Positions 8,590 to 16,756 of a stretch of DNA of 64,000 nucleotides are shown piece after piece; position 1 is the first letter of the stretch; every line of letters begins with the position of its first letter. A program made the translations under genes and the position numbers. Under the pieces are notes generated by a model. It had not been told where the DNA came from, did not search any database, and saw nothing but the letters and a program-made list of their open reading frames with translations. Origin of the DNA: Arthrobacter citreus (GTDB lineage: Bacteria > Bacillota > Bacilli > Bacillales > Bacillaceae_G); contig CP053688.1 of assembly GCA_013200995.1 (NCBI GenBank), positions 124,001 to 188,000 of the forward strand, given 5' to 3'.

Positions 8590-8935
8590 TTTTATTGGAA
8601 ATTTATGCTCTACTTAATTTGATTAGACTCCCCATAAACAGGTTAGCTGATCCTTAGAGATGCGATTAAAATTGTAATTGAGAAGGGGGGACGAGGTTCT
8701 GTTTTTTTCATGAAAAAGCAGTAGATTTCGAGCCGTTTTTAGCAGTTTAGATTAAATTAAAGCAAATTTGCTAACTTTCCATTTGAAAGTATCTACTTAG
8801 GGAGGATAATTAAGTAAAAATACTATTACCGGTATGGGTATTTTTTGTATTTAATTGCCATTCTGGAAATTTAATTGCGATCCCCGAATTTTAATAGCGA
8901 TCGCGAGAGTTATTTGCGATCCCCATCACATTTTA
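8590..8935 (-). repeat. Divergent copy D of the dispersed repeat element
   Basis: This occupies most of the 600-base gap. Read on the minus strand it holds four degenerate units around (G/A)(A/T)(C/G)GCAATTAAA, spaced 19-20 bases (8851, 8871, 8891, 8910 on the plus strand). A hairpin ATACCC-ATACC-GGTAAT and a tail containing GTTAGCAAATTTGCT and AAATCTACT follow, similar to the tails of copies A-C. The order array, hairpin, tail is the same as in those copies. It begins directly behind the terminator of the minus-strand L,D-transpeptidase gene. Confidence 0.55.
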
Positions 8936-8971
8936 TAACTTAACTTATTTAAATAAATTCCATCAAATAAA

Positions 8972-9004
8972 AAAGCAGGAAATCTCCAAGGATTTCCTGC
9001 TTTA
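8972..9004. terminator. Terminator of the L,D-transpeptidase gene
   Basis: AAAGCAGGAAATC and GATTTCCTGCTTT form a perfect 13-bp stem around a short loop, with A/T runs on either side. It lies 8 bases beyond the minus-strand stop codon. Confidence 0.85.
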
Positions 9005-9011
9005 ACTACTT

Positions 9012-10445
9012 TTAATAAATAACTACTGGCTCATATGTGCTAAGGTTATCAAATACAGTTTTCATTATACTAGGTGGTGTATTAACGCACCCACCTGAAC
9101 CTGCAGTTAGATAAGCATTATTTGACCAATTAGTTCGCCAGCTAGCATCGTGGAAACCTTGGCCACTGTTTGTGAATGGTGCCCAATAATCAACTTGAAC
9201 TTCATATGCGCCACTTCCTACGTGAGAGCCCTTAAGTATAGATGGCGTTCGCTTATAAAGGACATACCATACTCCTTTTGATGTATCCTCACCAGTGATG
9301 TGTTTACCTGTAACGACACTAGTTGTGATAGCTAATTTACCGTTTTTGTAAAGCCAAATACGTTGTTCTGAAATCGACACTTCAGCATACGTATCACCAA
9401 TGCCATTGTTTGAGGTCGTAGTATAACCATAACCTTCATCGTTCCAGCCATGACCTAAAATGTTAGATGCAGTAATAGATTTCTCTCCAGACTCAAAAGC
9501 TGATTGAATTTGTTTTGATTCTTTCTCCACATCTAATGCCCAGCCGTAGCCTTGTCCTTTAACTGAGATGACAGAACCGGAATGAGTCTTAAATTGAAAG
9601 TTTTTATCTAATGTAGATTGAGCTTTATTGATTTCAGCAATCTTGTTTTTTAGATCAACAGAGTCAATTGTGACTTTCATATCTTTTGATACAGACGCAT
9701 TTTTAATTAATTCGCTTGCTTTTAAAGAATAAACTTTATCCTGCACTTTATAATCAACTGTGCGAGCTAGGAGTGCTTGTAGTTCTTTCTTTTCATTTTT
9801 CACAATTTGATTGTTTTCTTTAATAGGTTGTAGGTAAATAGGTTTTAAATGAATTACACTAGAATATTCATGACGTTTGAAGTCTTTTACTAGATTAGCA
9901 ACATCATATTGTTCACCGTTAATGCTTTTAGAGACAATAATATTACCTTGTTCCAAATGAACTTTCGCATCTTGTGGCGCTTTTAATCCATTATTAAGAG
10001 TGAGAAGTTTTTCTTCAATTTGTTTATTCATTGCATCAATTTGCTTTTCATCTAATTGACTTGGCATTAAAGAATAATTTTTTGCTTTTGATGAAGGAAA
10101 AAACGTACGCTGTTTTTTTAATACTTTTTTAATAGCCGGCAGATCCTTCTCGGTAAAGCTCATCTTTGTATCTTTACCATCCAATGCTTTCGTGTCACCT
10201 ACATAAACTATGTTTTTAAGTTTGCTAGTTTTTAACTTATTAAGTGCCTGCTCAGCATTCAATCCACTTAATTTTATGCCATTAATCTTAATTTGAGCGT
10301 TAAAATGGTTTGCCCGATTATAACCGATTGCAATGATTGCGATTATAACGATTACTCCAATTAAAATGAAATGCCAGGGAATAATTTGATTAAATGACCT
10401 TCTCCGCTTACTATTACTTCTTTTAACATTTAAAGTAGTTTCCAA
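9012..10445 (-). CDS. L,D-transpeptidase with peptidoglycan-binding domain (YkuD family)
   Basis: This is a membrane-anchored enzyme that should form or edit 3-3 peptide cross-links outside the cell. The chosen start is TTG at 10445 because AGGAGG sits 7 bases before it; ATG codons further up lack a site. A basic cytosolic tail (SNSKRRRSF) is followed by one transmembrane helix (HFILIGVIVIIAIIAI). A PG_binding_4-like extracellular region (about 60-340) comes next, then the YkuD domain (about 350-477). The active-site motif is GSGGCVN with Cys453, where many relatives have SHGC. Length is 477 residues. It is divergent from the S13 carboxypeptidase gene. Confidence 0.9.
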   Translation of the reverse strand: METTLNVKRSNSKRRRSFNQIIPWHFILIGVIVIIAIIAIGYNRANHFNAQIKINGIKLSGLNAEQALNKLKTSKLKNIVYVGDTKALDGKDTKMSFTEKDLPAIKKVLKKQRTFFPSSKAKNYSLMPSQLDEKQIDAMNKQIEEKLLTLNNGLKAPQDAKVHLEQGNIIVSKSINGEQYDVANLVKDFKRHEYSSVIHLKPIYLQPIKENNQIVKNEKKELQALLARTVDYKVQDKVYSLKASELIKNASVSKDMKVTIDSVDLKNKIAEINKAQSTLDKNFQFKTHSGSVISVKGQGYGWALDVEKESKQIQSAFESGEKSITASNILGHGWNDEGYGYTTTSNNGIGDTYAEVSISEQRIWLYKNGKLAITTSVVTGKHITGEDTSKGVWYVLYKRTPSILKGSHVGSGAYEVQVDYWAPFTNSGQGFHDASWRTNWSNNAYLTAGSGGCVNTPPSIMKTVFDNLSTYEPVVIY

Positions 10446-10751
10446 AAAAATACCTCCTGTACCCATTGTTCCATTTATAAATGTTACTGAGTTTAAATGA
10501 TAGCTTTGCATCCGTAGATTACAATTATATTACATAATTTACTTGGTTATTACTATTTTACATTTTTATCGAGTCGAATTTTGTCATTATTTGTTCAAGG
10601 ATGGAAATTTTATCTAATTATTTTTTCGCATGATTAAATAGAAACTTGGATTTTATTTGAGGACTTAATTTATTTAAATAAATAAAAAGGATATTTTTGG
10701 AATATTTTGAATCTTAATATTTGTACTTTAAACAAAAAGGGGAGAGGAAAT
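10446..10751. other. Divergent promoter region between wall genes
   Basis: About 300 very AT-rich bases separate the divergent L,D-transpeptidase and S13 peptidase genes. They must hold both promoters. I could not place either with confidence; TTGGAA near 10697 with TATTTG about 15 bases later is only a weak candidate. I see no known riboswitch and no repeat. Confidence 0.4.
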
Positions 10752-13646
10752 ATGAGGAAAATGAAACGAATCGGTAACAAGTTATTGTTAAGTTCCGTAC
10801 TTGCAATGCAAGTTTTTACGCTGCCAGCATATGCTACGTCTACGGATACGTCAACAATCGTCAAGACTATTCCACAAATCGATCGACTAGTAGATCAATT
10901 ATCAAAAAACTCAAACACAGTCGGTATGCATGCAGGTATTGTAGTATATAACACGAGAACTGGAGAGTTGTTGGATGAGTATGACGCAGATAAAACATTT
11001 GTACCTGCTTCTAATTTAAAACTGTTCGTTACAGCAGCGGCGTTAGATAAACTAACTCCAAATCACCATTTTAAAACTGAAGTGTACACTACTGGTCAAA
11101 TTAACAAAAAAGGGGTGCTACATGGTAACGTAATTGTTAAAGGATATGGTGATCCATCTTTGTCAGAAGAAGATATGCGAAATATGGCTAAAGAAATGTC
11201 AAACAAGGGCATTAAATCTATTAACGGCGATATATTGGTAGATGATAGTTATTTTGACGACGATCGACTTGGAGCAGGATGGATGTGGGACGATGAATCA
11301 TATGGATATAGCGCTCAAATCAGCTCATTAGCTGTGCATGAAAATATGATAAGTCTTTCTATTACTCCAGATGGTTCTATAGGAGAAGCGCCTTCATTAG
11401 GGATGAATCCTATGACTGATTATGTAACCATACATAACAATGCAAAAATAGTTGAGGGGATCAATAATAATATTGTAATTGATAGACCTCGTGGGTCGAA
11501 TTCAGTTGTTATTAGTGGTACGATCGGAAAACAATCATCGGTCTATACTGAAGATGTAGCAATAGATGACCCTGCACTTTTTGCAGGAAATGTTTGGAAG
11601 AAAGCTTTGAGTGCAGAAGGAATTGACTTAATAAAGAAAAAAGTAAAAGTAGAAAAAACAAAAATTACAACAGGTACTCCGATTCTTGTACATAATTCCC
11701 AGTCTCTGAGTGAATTGATTGTTCAGTTAAATAAGCAAAGTGATAACTTTTATGCGGAAATGCTATTGAAGGAATTAGGTGTAGTTGCTAAAAATGAAGG
11801 AAGCTTTAATGCAGGAGCAGACGTTATTGAGGAATTTCTTAAAAAAGCAGAAATCGATACAAACTATAGACAGGTCGATGGATCAGGATTATCACGTATG
11901 GATTTAATTTCACCAAAACAAATGGCACAGTTATTGAAATATGTGTCTCAACAAGAGTATAAGGAAGTATTTGAACAATCGCTACCAATTGCAGGTGTTG
12001 ATGGAACGCTTAAATCACGAATGATCGGAACGAGTGCTGAAAAAAATGTGCATGCCAAAACTGGTTCTATGAGCGGCATCAATAGTTTATCTGGTTATGT
12101 AACGGATCAAAATGGCGATAAGCTTGCATTTTCAATATTGTTAAATGGTGTTCGTACGTCATCATCAGCTACGGCATTTCAGGATGCGGTTGCTGTTTTA
12201 CTTAGTCAGTATCCTAATCAGACGGGTGATGGTGTTCAATCAATTGCTGATACATTTTTACTTTCTACACTAATCGACCCAATCTTGAATCAAGAAAATT
12301 TAAAAGGTGTAACGACAGGCATAGTTGTAGGTTCACTTGACCGAAAGAATGGAGAAGAAGTGCTTTATCAACGAGATGGTGATGATTTACTAACACCAGC
12401 TTCGAATATGAAGCTGTTGACGTCAGCTACTGCACTAAGAGAACTTGGCCCAGACTATACATTCAAAACGGAACTTTATTTAACAGCACCTCCAAATAAA
12501 CATGGCAAAGTAGATGGGGATGTCATTATAAAAGGATATGGCGATCCAACACTGCAGTCTGATGATCCTACTGGCCAAAAGAACGGTACAAAAATTACAA
12601 GACTAGTTGAGGATTTAAAGAAAAAAGGAATTACTCAAATCAATGGAGATATGATTATTGATGAAAGTCAATATGACACACAGCGTCTAGGAACTGGATG
12701 GGCATGGGATGATGAACCATATGGATATAATGCCCCATTAAGTGCACTATCAATTAATAGGAGTTCAGTTCAAGTAAACTATCAACCTAGTGAAGTTGGG
12801 AAACCAGTAGCTTTTAATTTGGAACCTAAAACTGAGTATGTGCAAATAATAAATGAATCGAAAACAGTACAAGCTGATTCGAAAAATACATTTACGGTTG
12901 AAAAGGAGCGAGGTAAAAACATCATCCACTTAAAAGGAGACCTACCTTTAAGTGTACAACCTGGTAGTGAACAAATGGCTATAGAAGAGCCTTCTTTATA
13001 TGCTGGTACAATAATGAAAGAAGAAATGGAAAAAGCAGGTATTAAATTTAGAAAGCGAGCAGAGGTAAAAAATGGTGTTGTGACAAATGGAGAAGTGAAA
13101 ATATCACAATTATCCTCGCCACCGCTACGTGATATTCTTGGCTTTATGACTAAAGAGAGTGATAATTTCTATGCCGAAATGCTTCTTAAGCGACTTGGGG
13201 CGGAGAAAAAAGGGGAAGGAAGCTCTTCTGCAGGTGCGCAAGTTGTAAAAGATAGTTTACTAAAGTATGGTATTGATCCGACATATAGAATGGTAGATGG
13301 TTCTGGTTTAAGTAGATATGATATGCTTTCTGCACGTCAAATCGGAAATGTGCTTGTCGGTATGAGTAAAGAACCTTTTTTTGATGTATATGATCAATCT
13401 CTCCCGATTGCTGGAGTTGATGGCACATTAAAAAACCGAATGGTACAAACACTTGCTGAAAATAATTTGCATGCTAAAACTGGCACTCTTACGGGTGTAA
13501 GCGGACTGTCAGGCTATGTGACTACTAAAGATGGTGAACATCTGTATTTTGCGATATTGATGAATGGTTATACTTCTTCTTCAAGCATTCTTACTAATGC
13601 TCAAAATCAAATAGGAGCGGCATTAGCTGGAGTTTCATTTAAATAG
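10752..13646 (+). CDS. Tandem double-domain D-Ala-D-Ala carboxypeptidase/endopeptidase (S13, PBP4-like)
   Basis: This is a secreted penicillin-binding protein of peptidase family S13 (DacB/PBP4) that trims or cuts peptidoglycan peptides. The start at 10752 follows GGGGAGAGG and gives a clean signal peptide ending LPAYATS. The 964-residue chain is about twice the family's usual length because two complete S13 domains are joined. Domain 1 has SNLK at Ser87, SDN at 330 and KTG at 436. Domain 2 has SNMK at Ser551, SDN at 803 and KTG at 909. Both triads are intact with near-equal spacing, so both should be active. Internal duplication is clear from DGSGLSR and LPIAGVDGTLK in each half. Confidence 0.95.
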   Translation: MRKMKRIGNKLLLSSVLAMQVFTLPAYATSTDTSTIVKTIPQIDRLVDQLSKNSNTVGMHAGIVVYNTRTGELLDEYDADKTFVPASNLKLFVTAAALDKLTPNHHFKTEVYTTGQINKKGVLHGNVIVKGYGDPSLSEEDMRNMAKEMSNKGIKSINGDILVDDSYFDDDRLGAGWMWDDESYGYSAQISSLAVHENMISLSITPDGSIGEAPSLGMNPMTDYVTIHNNAKIVEGINNNIVIDRPRGSNSVVISGTIGKQSSVYTEDVAIDDPALFAGNVWKKALSAEGIDLIKKKVKVEKTKITTGTPILVHNSQSLSELIVQLNKQSDNFYAEMLLKELGVVAKNEGSFNAGADVIEEFLKKAEIDTNYRQVDGSGLSRMDLISPKQMAQLLKYVSQQEYKEVFEQSLPIAGVDGTLKSRMIGTSAEKNVHAKTGSMSGINSLSGYVTDQNGDKLAFSILLNGVRTSSSATAFQDAVAVLLSQYPNQTGDGVQSIADTFLLSTLIDPILNQENLKGVTTGIVVGSLDRKNGEEVLYQRDGDDLLTPASNMKLLTSATALRELGPDYTFKTELYLTAPPNKHGKVDGDVIIKGYGDPTLQSDDPTGQKNGTKITRLVEDLKKKGITQINGDMIIDESQYDTQRLGTGWAWDDEPYGYNAPLSALSINRSSVQVNYQPSEVGKPVAFNLEPKTEYVQIINESKTVQADSKNTFTVEKERGKNIIHLKGDLPLSVQPGSEQMAIEEPSLYAGTIMKEEMEKAGIKFRKRAEVKNGVVTNGEVKISQLSSPPLRDILGFMTKESDNFYAEMLLKRLGAEKKGEGSSSAGAQVVKDSLLKYGIDPTYRMVDGSGLSRYDMLSARQIGNVLVGMSKEPFFDVYDQSLPIAGVDGTLKNRMVQTLAENNLHAKTGTLTGVSGLSGYVTTKDGEHLYFAILMNGYTSSSSILTNAQNQIGAALAGVSFK

Positions 13647-13675
13647 ATAAAAATTAAACTTTTATTAAGCGCAAC

Positions 13676-13708
13676 AAAGCCGTCGATATGAAGACGGCTT
13701 TGCCTTTT
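13676..13708 (+). terminator. Terminator of the S13 peptidase gene
   Basis: AAAGCCGTC and GACGGCTTT form a 9-bp GC-rich stem around an 8-base loop, followed by GCCTTTTT. It lies 30 bases after the stop. Confidence 0.88.
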
Positions 13709-14037
13709 TAAAATAGGATTCTTATATCAGGTGAAATGAGGCTTCTAATACAAATATCATTATTTAATGTAATTTATGTAATTTATTTAATAATATTTTA
13801 ATATTGATTTCGCAAATAAAAAGTTGAGCTCAGTACCAAGTAGCACAGGGGAATTAACTTAAATAGAGGCTAAAGTAAATGCCTTTTTTTGCCGATAATT
13901 CCATAATTTTAGATATATTCCTGTAATAAACATGCCATGAACGTAAATGATTTATCATCTCCCTGTTCTTTTTTTCTGAAAAATCTATGTTACGATTAGG
14001 AAAATTAGCAAATGAAGGAACATGGAGGGTAAAAGAA

Positions 14038-14964
14038 ATGCTTAAAAAATTAATGACGATCACAGCAGCTACTGTACTCTCAGTAACTGTAAGTGCTAAT
14101 GTACAGGCTGCAACTATCACAGTAAAAAAAGGGGACACCCTTTGGGATCTATCACGCACGAATAATACATCAGTAGAAAATACAAAAATGTTAAACGGTT
14201 TAACTACAGACCTAATTCATCCTGGTGATGAACTAACAATTGCTCCAGAAAAACATTATCTAGTTGAAGAAGGTAATACATTATGGGATATTGCGAAAAA
14301 CAATGATACAACAGTTTCACAAATTAAAGAATGGAACAATTTACATACTGATCTCATTCACCCAGGATTAAATCTATTAATCTTTGAAGGTGTAAAAAAT
14401 AGTGCTCAATCTGAAGTGACTACTGCAACACAAACAGAAACTACTTCAGCTGAGCCGTCAGAAACAGTGTCTCCAAAGACTGCAGCAGCACCAACAAAGG
14501 AAGTAGCTGCACCAAAAGAAAGTATATCTACACCAAAAGAGGAAGTAGCTGCACCAAAAGAAAGTACATCTAAACCAAAAGAGGAAGTAGCTGCGCCAAA
14601 AGAAAGTGTATCTAAACCAAAAGTAAATGTAACTGCACCAAAAAAGGATGTATCTAAACCAAAAGCAACGAACAAAAAAGTAGTTACAGTGGAAGCTACT
14701 GCATATACAGCTTCTTGTAAAGGATGTTCCGGCGTTACAGCTACAGGAATTAACTTAAAGAAGAATCCAAACATGAAAGTAATTTCTGTAGATCCAAATC
14801 TTATCCCGCTTGGAAGTAAAGTGTATGTAGAAGGCTATGGTGAAGCAATCGCTGGTGATACTGGTGGAGCGATCAAAGGACATCGTATTGATGTGTTTGT
14901 AGCAAATAAACAAGATGCGATTAATTTTGGAAGAAAACAAGTTAAAGTAACAATATTAAACTAA
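14038..14964 (+). CDS. LysM x2 - 3D domain cell-wall protein (YocH-like)
   Basis: This is a secreted wall-associated protein, probably a peptidoglycan lytic enzyme of the YocH type. The start at 14038 follows GGAGGG and begins a standard signal peptide ending NVQAA; upstream in-frame starts lack a site. Two LysM domains (about 27-70 and 72-118, KKGDTLWDLSRTNNTSVENT and EEGNTLWDIAKNNDTTVSQI) bind glycan. A linker built of imperfect KEEVAAPKESxSKPK repeats follows. The C-terminal 3D domain (about 220-308) has its conserved Asp residues (VISVDPNLIPLGSKVYVEG, AGDTGGAIKGHRIDVF). A TGTAAT-N5-TGCCAT sequence at 13922 partly resembles a WalR box. Length is 308 residues. Confidence 0.92.
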   Translation: MLKKLMTITAATVLSVTVSANVQAATITVKKGDTLWDLSRTNNTSVENTKMLNGLTTDLIHPGDELTIAPEKHYLVEEGNTLWDIAKNNDTTVSQIKEWNNLHTDLIHPGLNLLIFEGVKNSAQSEVTTATQTETTSAEPSETVSPKTAAAPTKEVAAPKESISTPKEEVAAPKESTSKPKEEVAAPKESVSKPKVNVTAPKKDVSKPKATNKKVVTVEATAYTASCKGCSGVTATGINLKKNPNMKVISVDPNLIPLGSKVYVEGYGEAIAGDTGGAIKGHRIDVFVANKQDAINFGRKQVKVTILN

Positions 14965-14975
14965 TAGACTATAAC

Positions 14976-15021
14976 AAACACTGGAACTCCCAAATTAAGG
15001 GATTCCAGTGTTTTTGTTTTT
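14976..15021 (+). terminator. Terminator of the LysM-3D gene
   Basis: AAACACTGGAACTCCC pairs with GGGATTCCAGTGTTT around a 7-base AT loop, followed by a T-rich tail. Confidence 0.88.
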
Positions 15022-15368
15022 TTATTAAAGTTGAATAGATTATATATGAGAGAATGATATTTTTTTGATTTAATCGTTACTACAATCCTTCACTTAGATT
15101 GTTAATCCTAATAATAATTTTCTATCAATAAATGAAAGTATACTGTGTTCAATCCACTATGAAATATGAATTTATAGATGGATTGGAGTCTAATTGGGTT
15201 CGTTTTTATTATCCTCTTTAATATATTTGTATAACAAATTCGCGAGTGTAGAGTTTCGTTATAGGCGAAAATATAGTTTTTTGATGATACGAAGTTGAAA
15301 ATAATAGTTTACTAATGTATCATTATTAATAATCAGAATATTCACTTAAGAAAAGGGAGGATATTTAT
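15022..15368. other. Non-coding gap before the nitronate monooxygenase gene
   Basis: About 345 bases without a supported ORF. There is an inverted pair AATCCA...TGGATT near 15150-15186 that may form a long-loop hairpin. It must also contain the promoter of the next gene, which I could not place. No repeat or riboswitch is recognised. Confidence 0.4.
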
Positions 15369-16367
15369 ATGAATAAACAAATTCCTGAAATGTGGTGGAC
15401 TCAACTTAGGTTACCAGCCATTTCTGCACCAATGTTTTTAGTTTCTGGACCTGAGTTAGTAGAGGCAGCTTGTTTAAATGGGGTAATTGGATCATTTCCA
15501 GCACCAAATGCACGACCGATTGAGGTTCTTGATCAATGGATGGGTCAATTAAATGATAATCTTGCCTTGGCGCGCGCAAATGAGCCTGAGCGTAAAATTG
15601 CTCCTTGGGCAATGAATATGGTCGTTCATAGCTCATATAGTAGATTACAAGAAGAAATTGAACTTTTGCAAAAGCATAAGCCAGAGCTTGTTATTACTTC
15701 ATTAGGTTCTCCTAAAGTTGTAGTTGATATTGTACATAGTTATGGTGGCCTTGTGTTTTCTGATGTGAGTGATATTAAATTCGCCAAGAAAGCAGCAGAG
15801 GCTGGTGTTGATGGACTAATTCTAGTAGCATCAGGCGCAGGTGGTCATGCTGGAAATTTAAATGGATTTGCGTTTGTTGATAGTGTTCGTACGTTCTGGG
15901 ATGGAATCATTGTGCTTGCAGGTGCGATTTCGACAGGTAAAAGTATTTTAGCTGCTCAAGCTGCAGGTGCTGATTTAGCGTATATGGGAACACGCTTCAT
16001 TGTCGCGAAAGAAAGCTTAGCAAATGATGAATATCGTCAAATGTTAGTCGATGCAACACAAGATGATCTTATACTGACTGATGCATTTTCTGGCGTAAAA
16101 GCGAATATGTTAATTCCTAGCATTGTGAAGGCTGGACTTGACCCTGGGGAATTAAAGAAGAAAGATAAAGTCGATTTCGACGGGATGAAAAACGAATCAA
16201 GTGCCAAAGCTTGGAAAGAAATTTGGTCTGCTGGCCATGGTGTTGGGGCAATAACAAAAATTAGTTCAGTTGCCGATATTATTAATGAGCTAGAAGAAGA
16301 GTATAATGAGGCTGTTGAAAAGCTTAATAACAACTTTGAAAAATTAAAGACTACTGTTGTTAAATAA
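15369..16367 (+). CDS. Nitronate monooxygenase (2-nitropropane dioxygenase family)
   Basis: This should be an FMN-dependent TIM-barrel enzyme that oxidises alkyl nitronates such as propionate-3-nitronate. Family marks are the N-terminal LPAISAPMFLVSGPELVEA, the phosphate-binding ASGAGGHAGN motif (about residues 154-163) and VLAGAISTGKSILAAQAAGAD, followed by GTRFIVAKES. The C-terminal tail is helical and charged. The ATG has an AAGGGAGG site. It stands alone upstream of the formate dehydrogenase gene, about 390 bases away, and nothing ties it to that pathway. Length of 332 residues is normal for the family. Confidence 0.9.
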   Translation: MNKQIPEMWWTQLRLPAISAPMFLVSGPELVEAACLNGVIGSFPAPNARPIEVLDQWMGQLNDNLALARANEPERKIAPWAMNMVVHSSYSRLQEEIELLQKHKPELVITSLGSPKVVVDIVHSYGGLVFSDVSDIKFAKKAAEAGVDGLILVASGAGGHAGNLNGFAFVDSVRTFWDGIIVLAGAISTGKSILAAQAAGADLAYMGTRFIVAKESLANDEYRQMLVDATQDDLILTDAFSGVKANMLIPSIVKAGLDPGELKKKDKVDFDGMKNESSAKAWKEIWSAGHGVGAITKISSVADIINELEEEYNEAVEKLNNNFEKLKTTVVK

Positions 16368-16514
16368 AGTAAAAATTGTAAGCGTTTTATATGCATATTG
16401 TGAATCTATTGTTTATTTATAATTTTAGGATTATAATTATTTTATAGCGATGGAATCATAGTATGAGAGATGTTATGACTCTATCAATTTAGTAAACAAA
16501 AAATTGGATTGGTC

Positions 16515-16601
16515 TGTTAGTACGATTTGCTAATAAACTATTCCACCATGAAGACATAAAGCCTAATCATTGGGTACGTGTTTTTTGTGGTGGATTTTTT
16601 T
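16515..16601 (+). promoter_or_regulatory. Terminator-bearing leader upstream of fdhA (leader A)
   Basis: The segment has TGTTAGT, then 18 bases later ATTCCACCATG. A long-loop hairpin follows in which TCCACCA pairs with TGGTGGA (16588-16594), ending in T7. An inner CCTAA/TTGGG stem sits in the loop. The same layout, with 15 of 16 bases identical in AAACtATTCCACCATG, recurs before mobB at 27586-27665. It could be a distal terminator for the gene before it, but the shared sequence suggests a common regulatory leader for two molybdenum-related transcripts. Confidence 0.45.
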
Positions 16602-16618
16602 ATACGTTAAAACGTAAA

Positions 16619-16720
16619 AATTGGCAGCAAGGGAATATTCGATGACGTTGCCAATTTGAAGAATTAAGTATAAGTGCAACTACGCCTCTGTCTACGCCGA
16701 AATACACGGCTTGCCAGTTG
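16619..16720 (+). promoter_or_regulatory. Structured leader immediately before fdhA
   Basis: Two hairpins can form between leader A and the fdhA ribosome binding site. The first pairs AATTGGCA (16619) with TGCCAATT (16649). The second has an outer CAACT/AGTTG stem (16677/16716), an inner GCCG-AAATACA-CGGC stem and a direct repeat of CTACGCC. The position fits a cis-acting RNA sensing molybdenum cofactor, but I cannot confirm a match to the known Moco motif by eye. Confidence 0.35.
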
Positions 16721-16756
16721 GTGAGTTTTCTTTATGGGAAAAAGGGGAGGAAAACT

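Noticed and set aside
13922..13938. WalR-type box upstream of the LysM-3D gene
   Set aside because: Only the first half-site (TGTAAT) is good; the second (TGCCAT) matches four of six positions, too weak to annotate.
14406..14774. 122-codon antisense frame opposite the LysM-3D linker
   Set aside because: The low-complexity repeat linker on the sense strand keeps the antisense frame open; no start signals.
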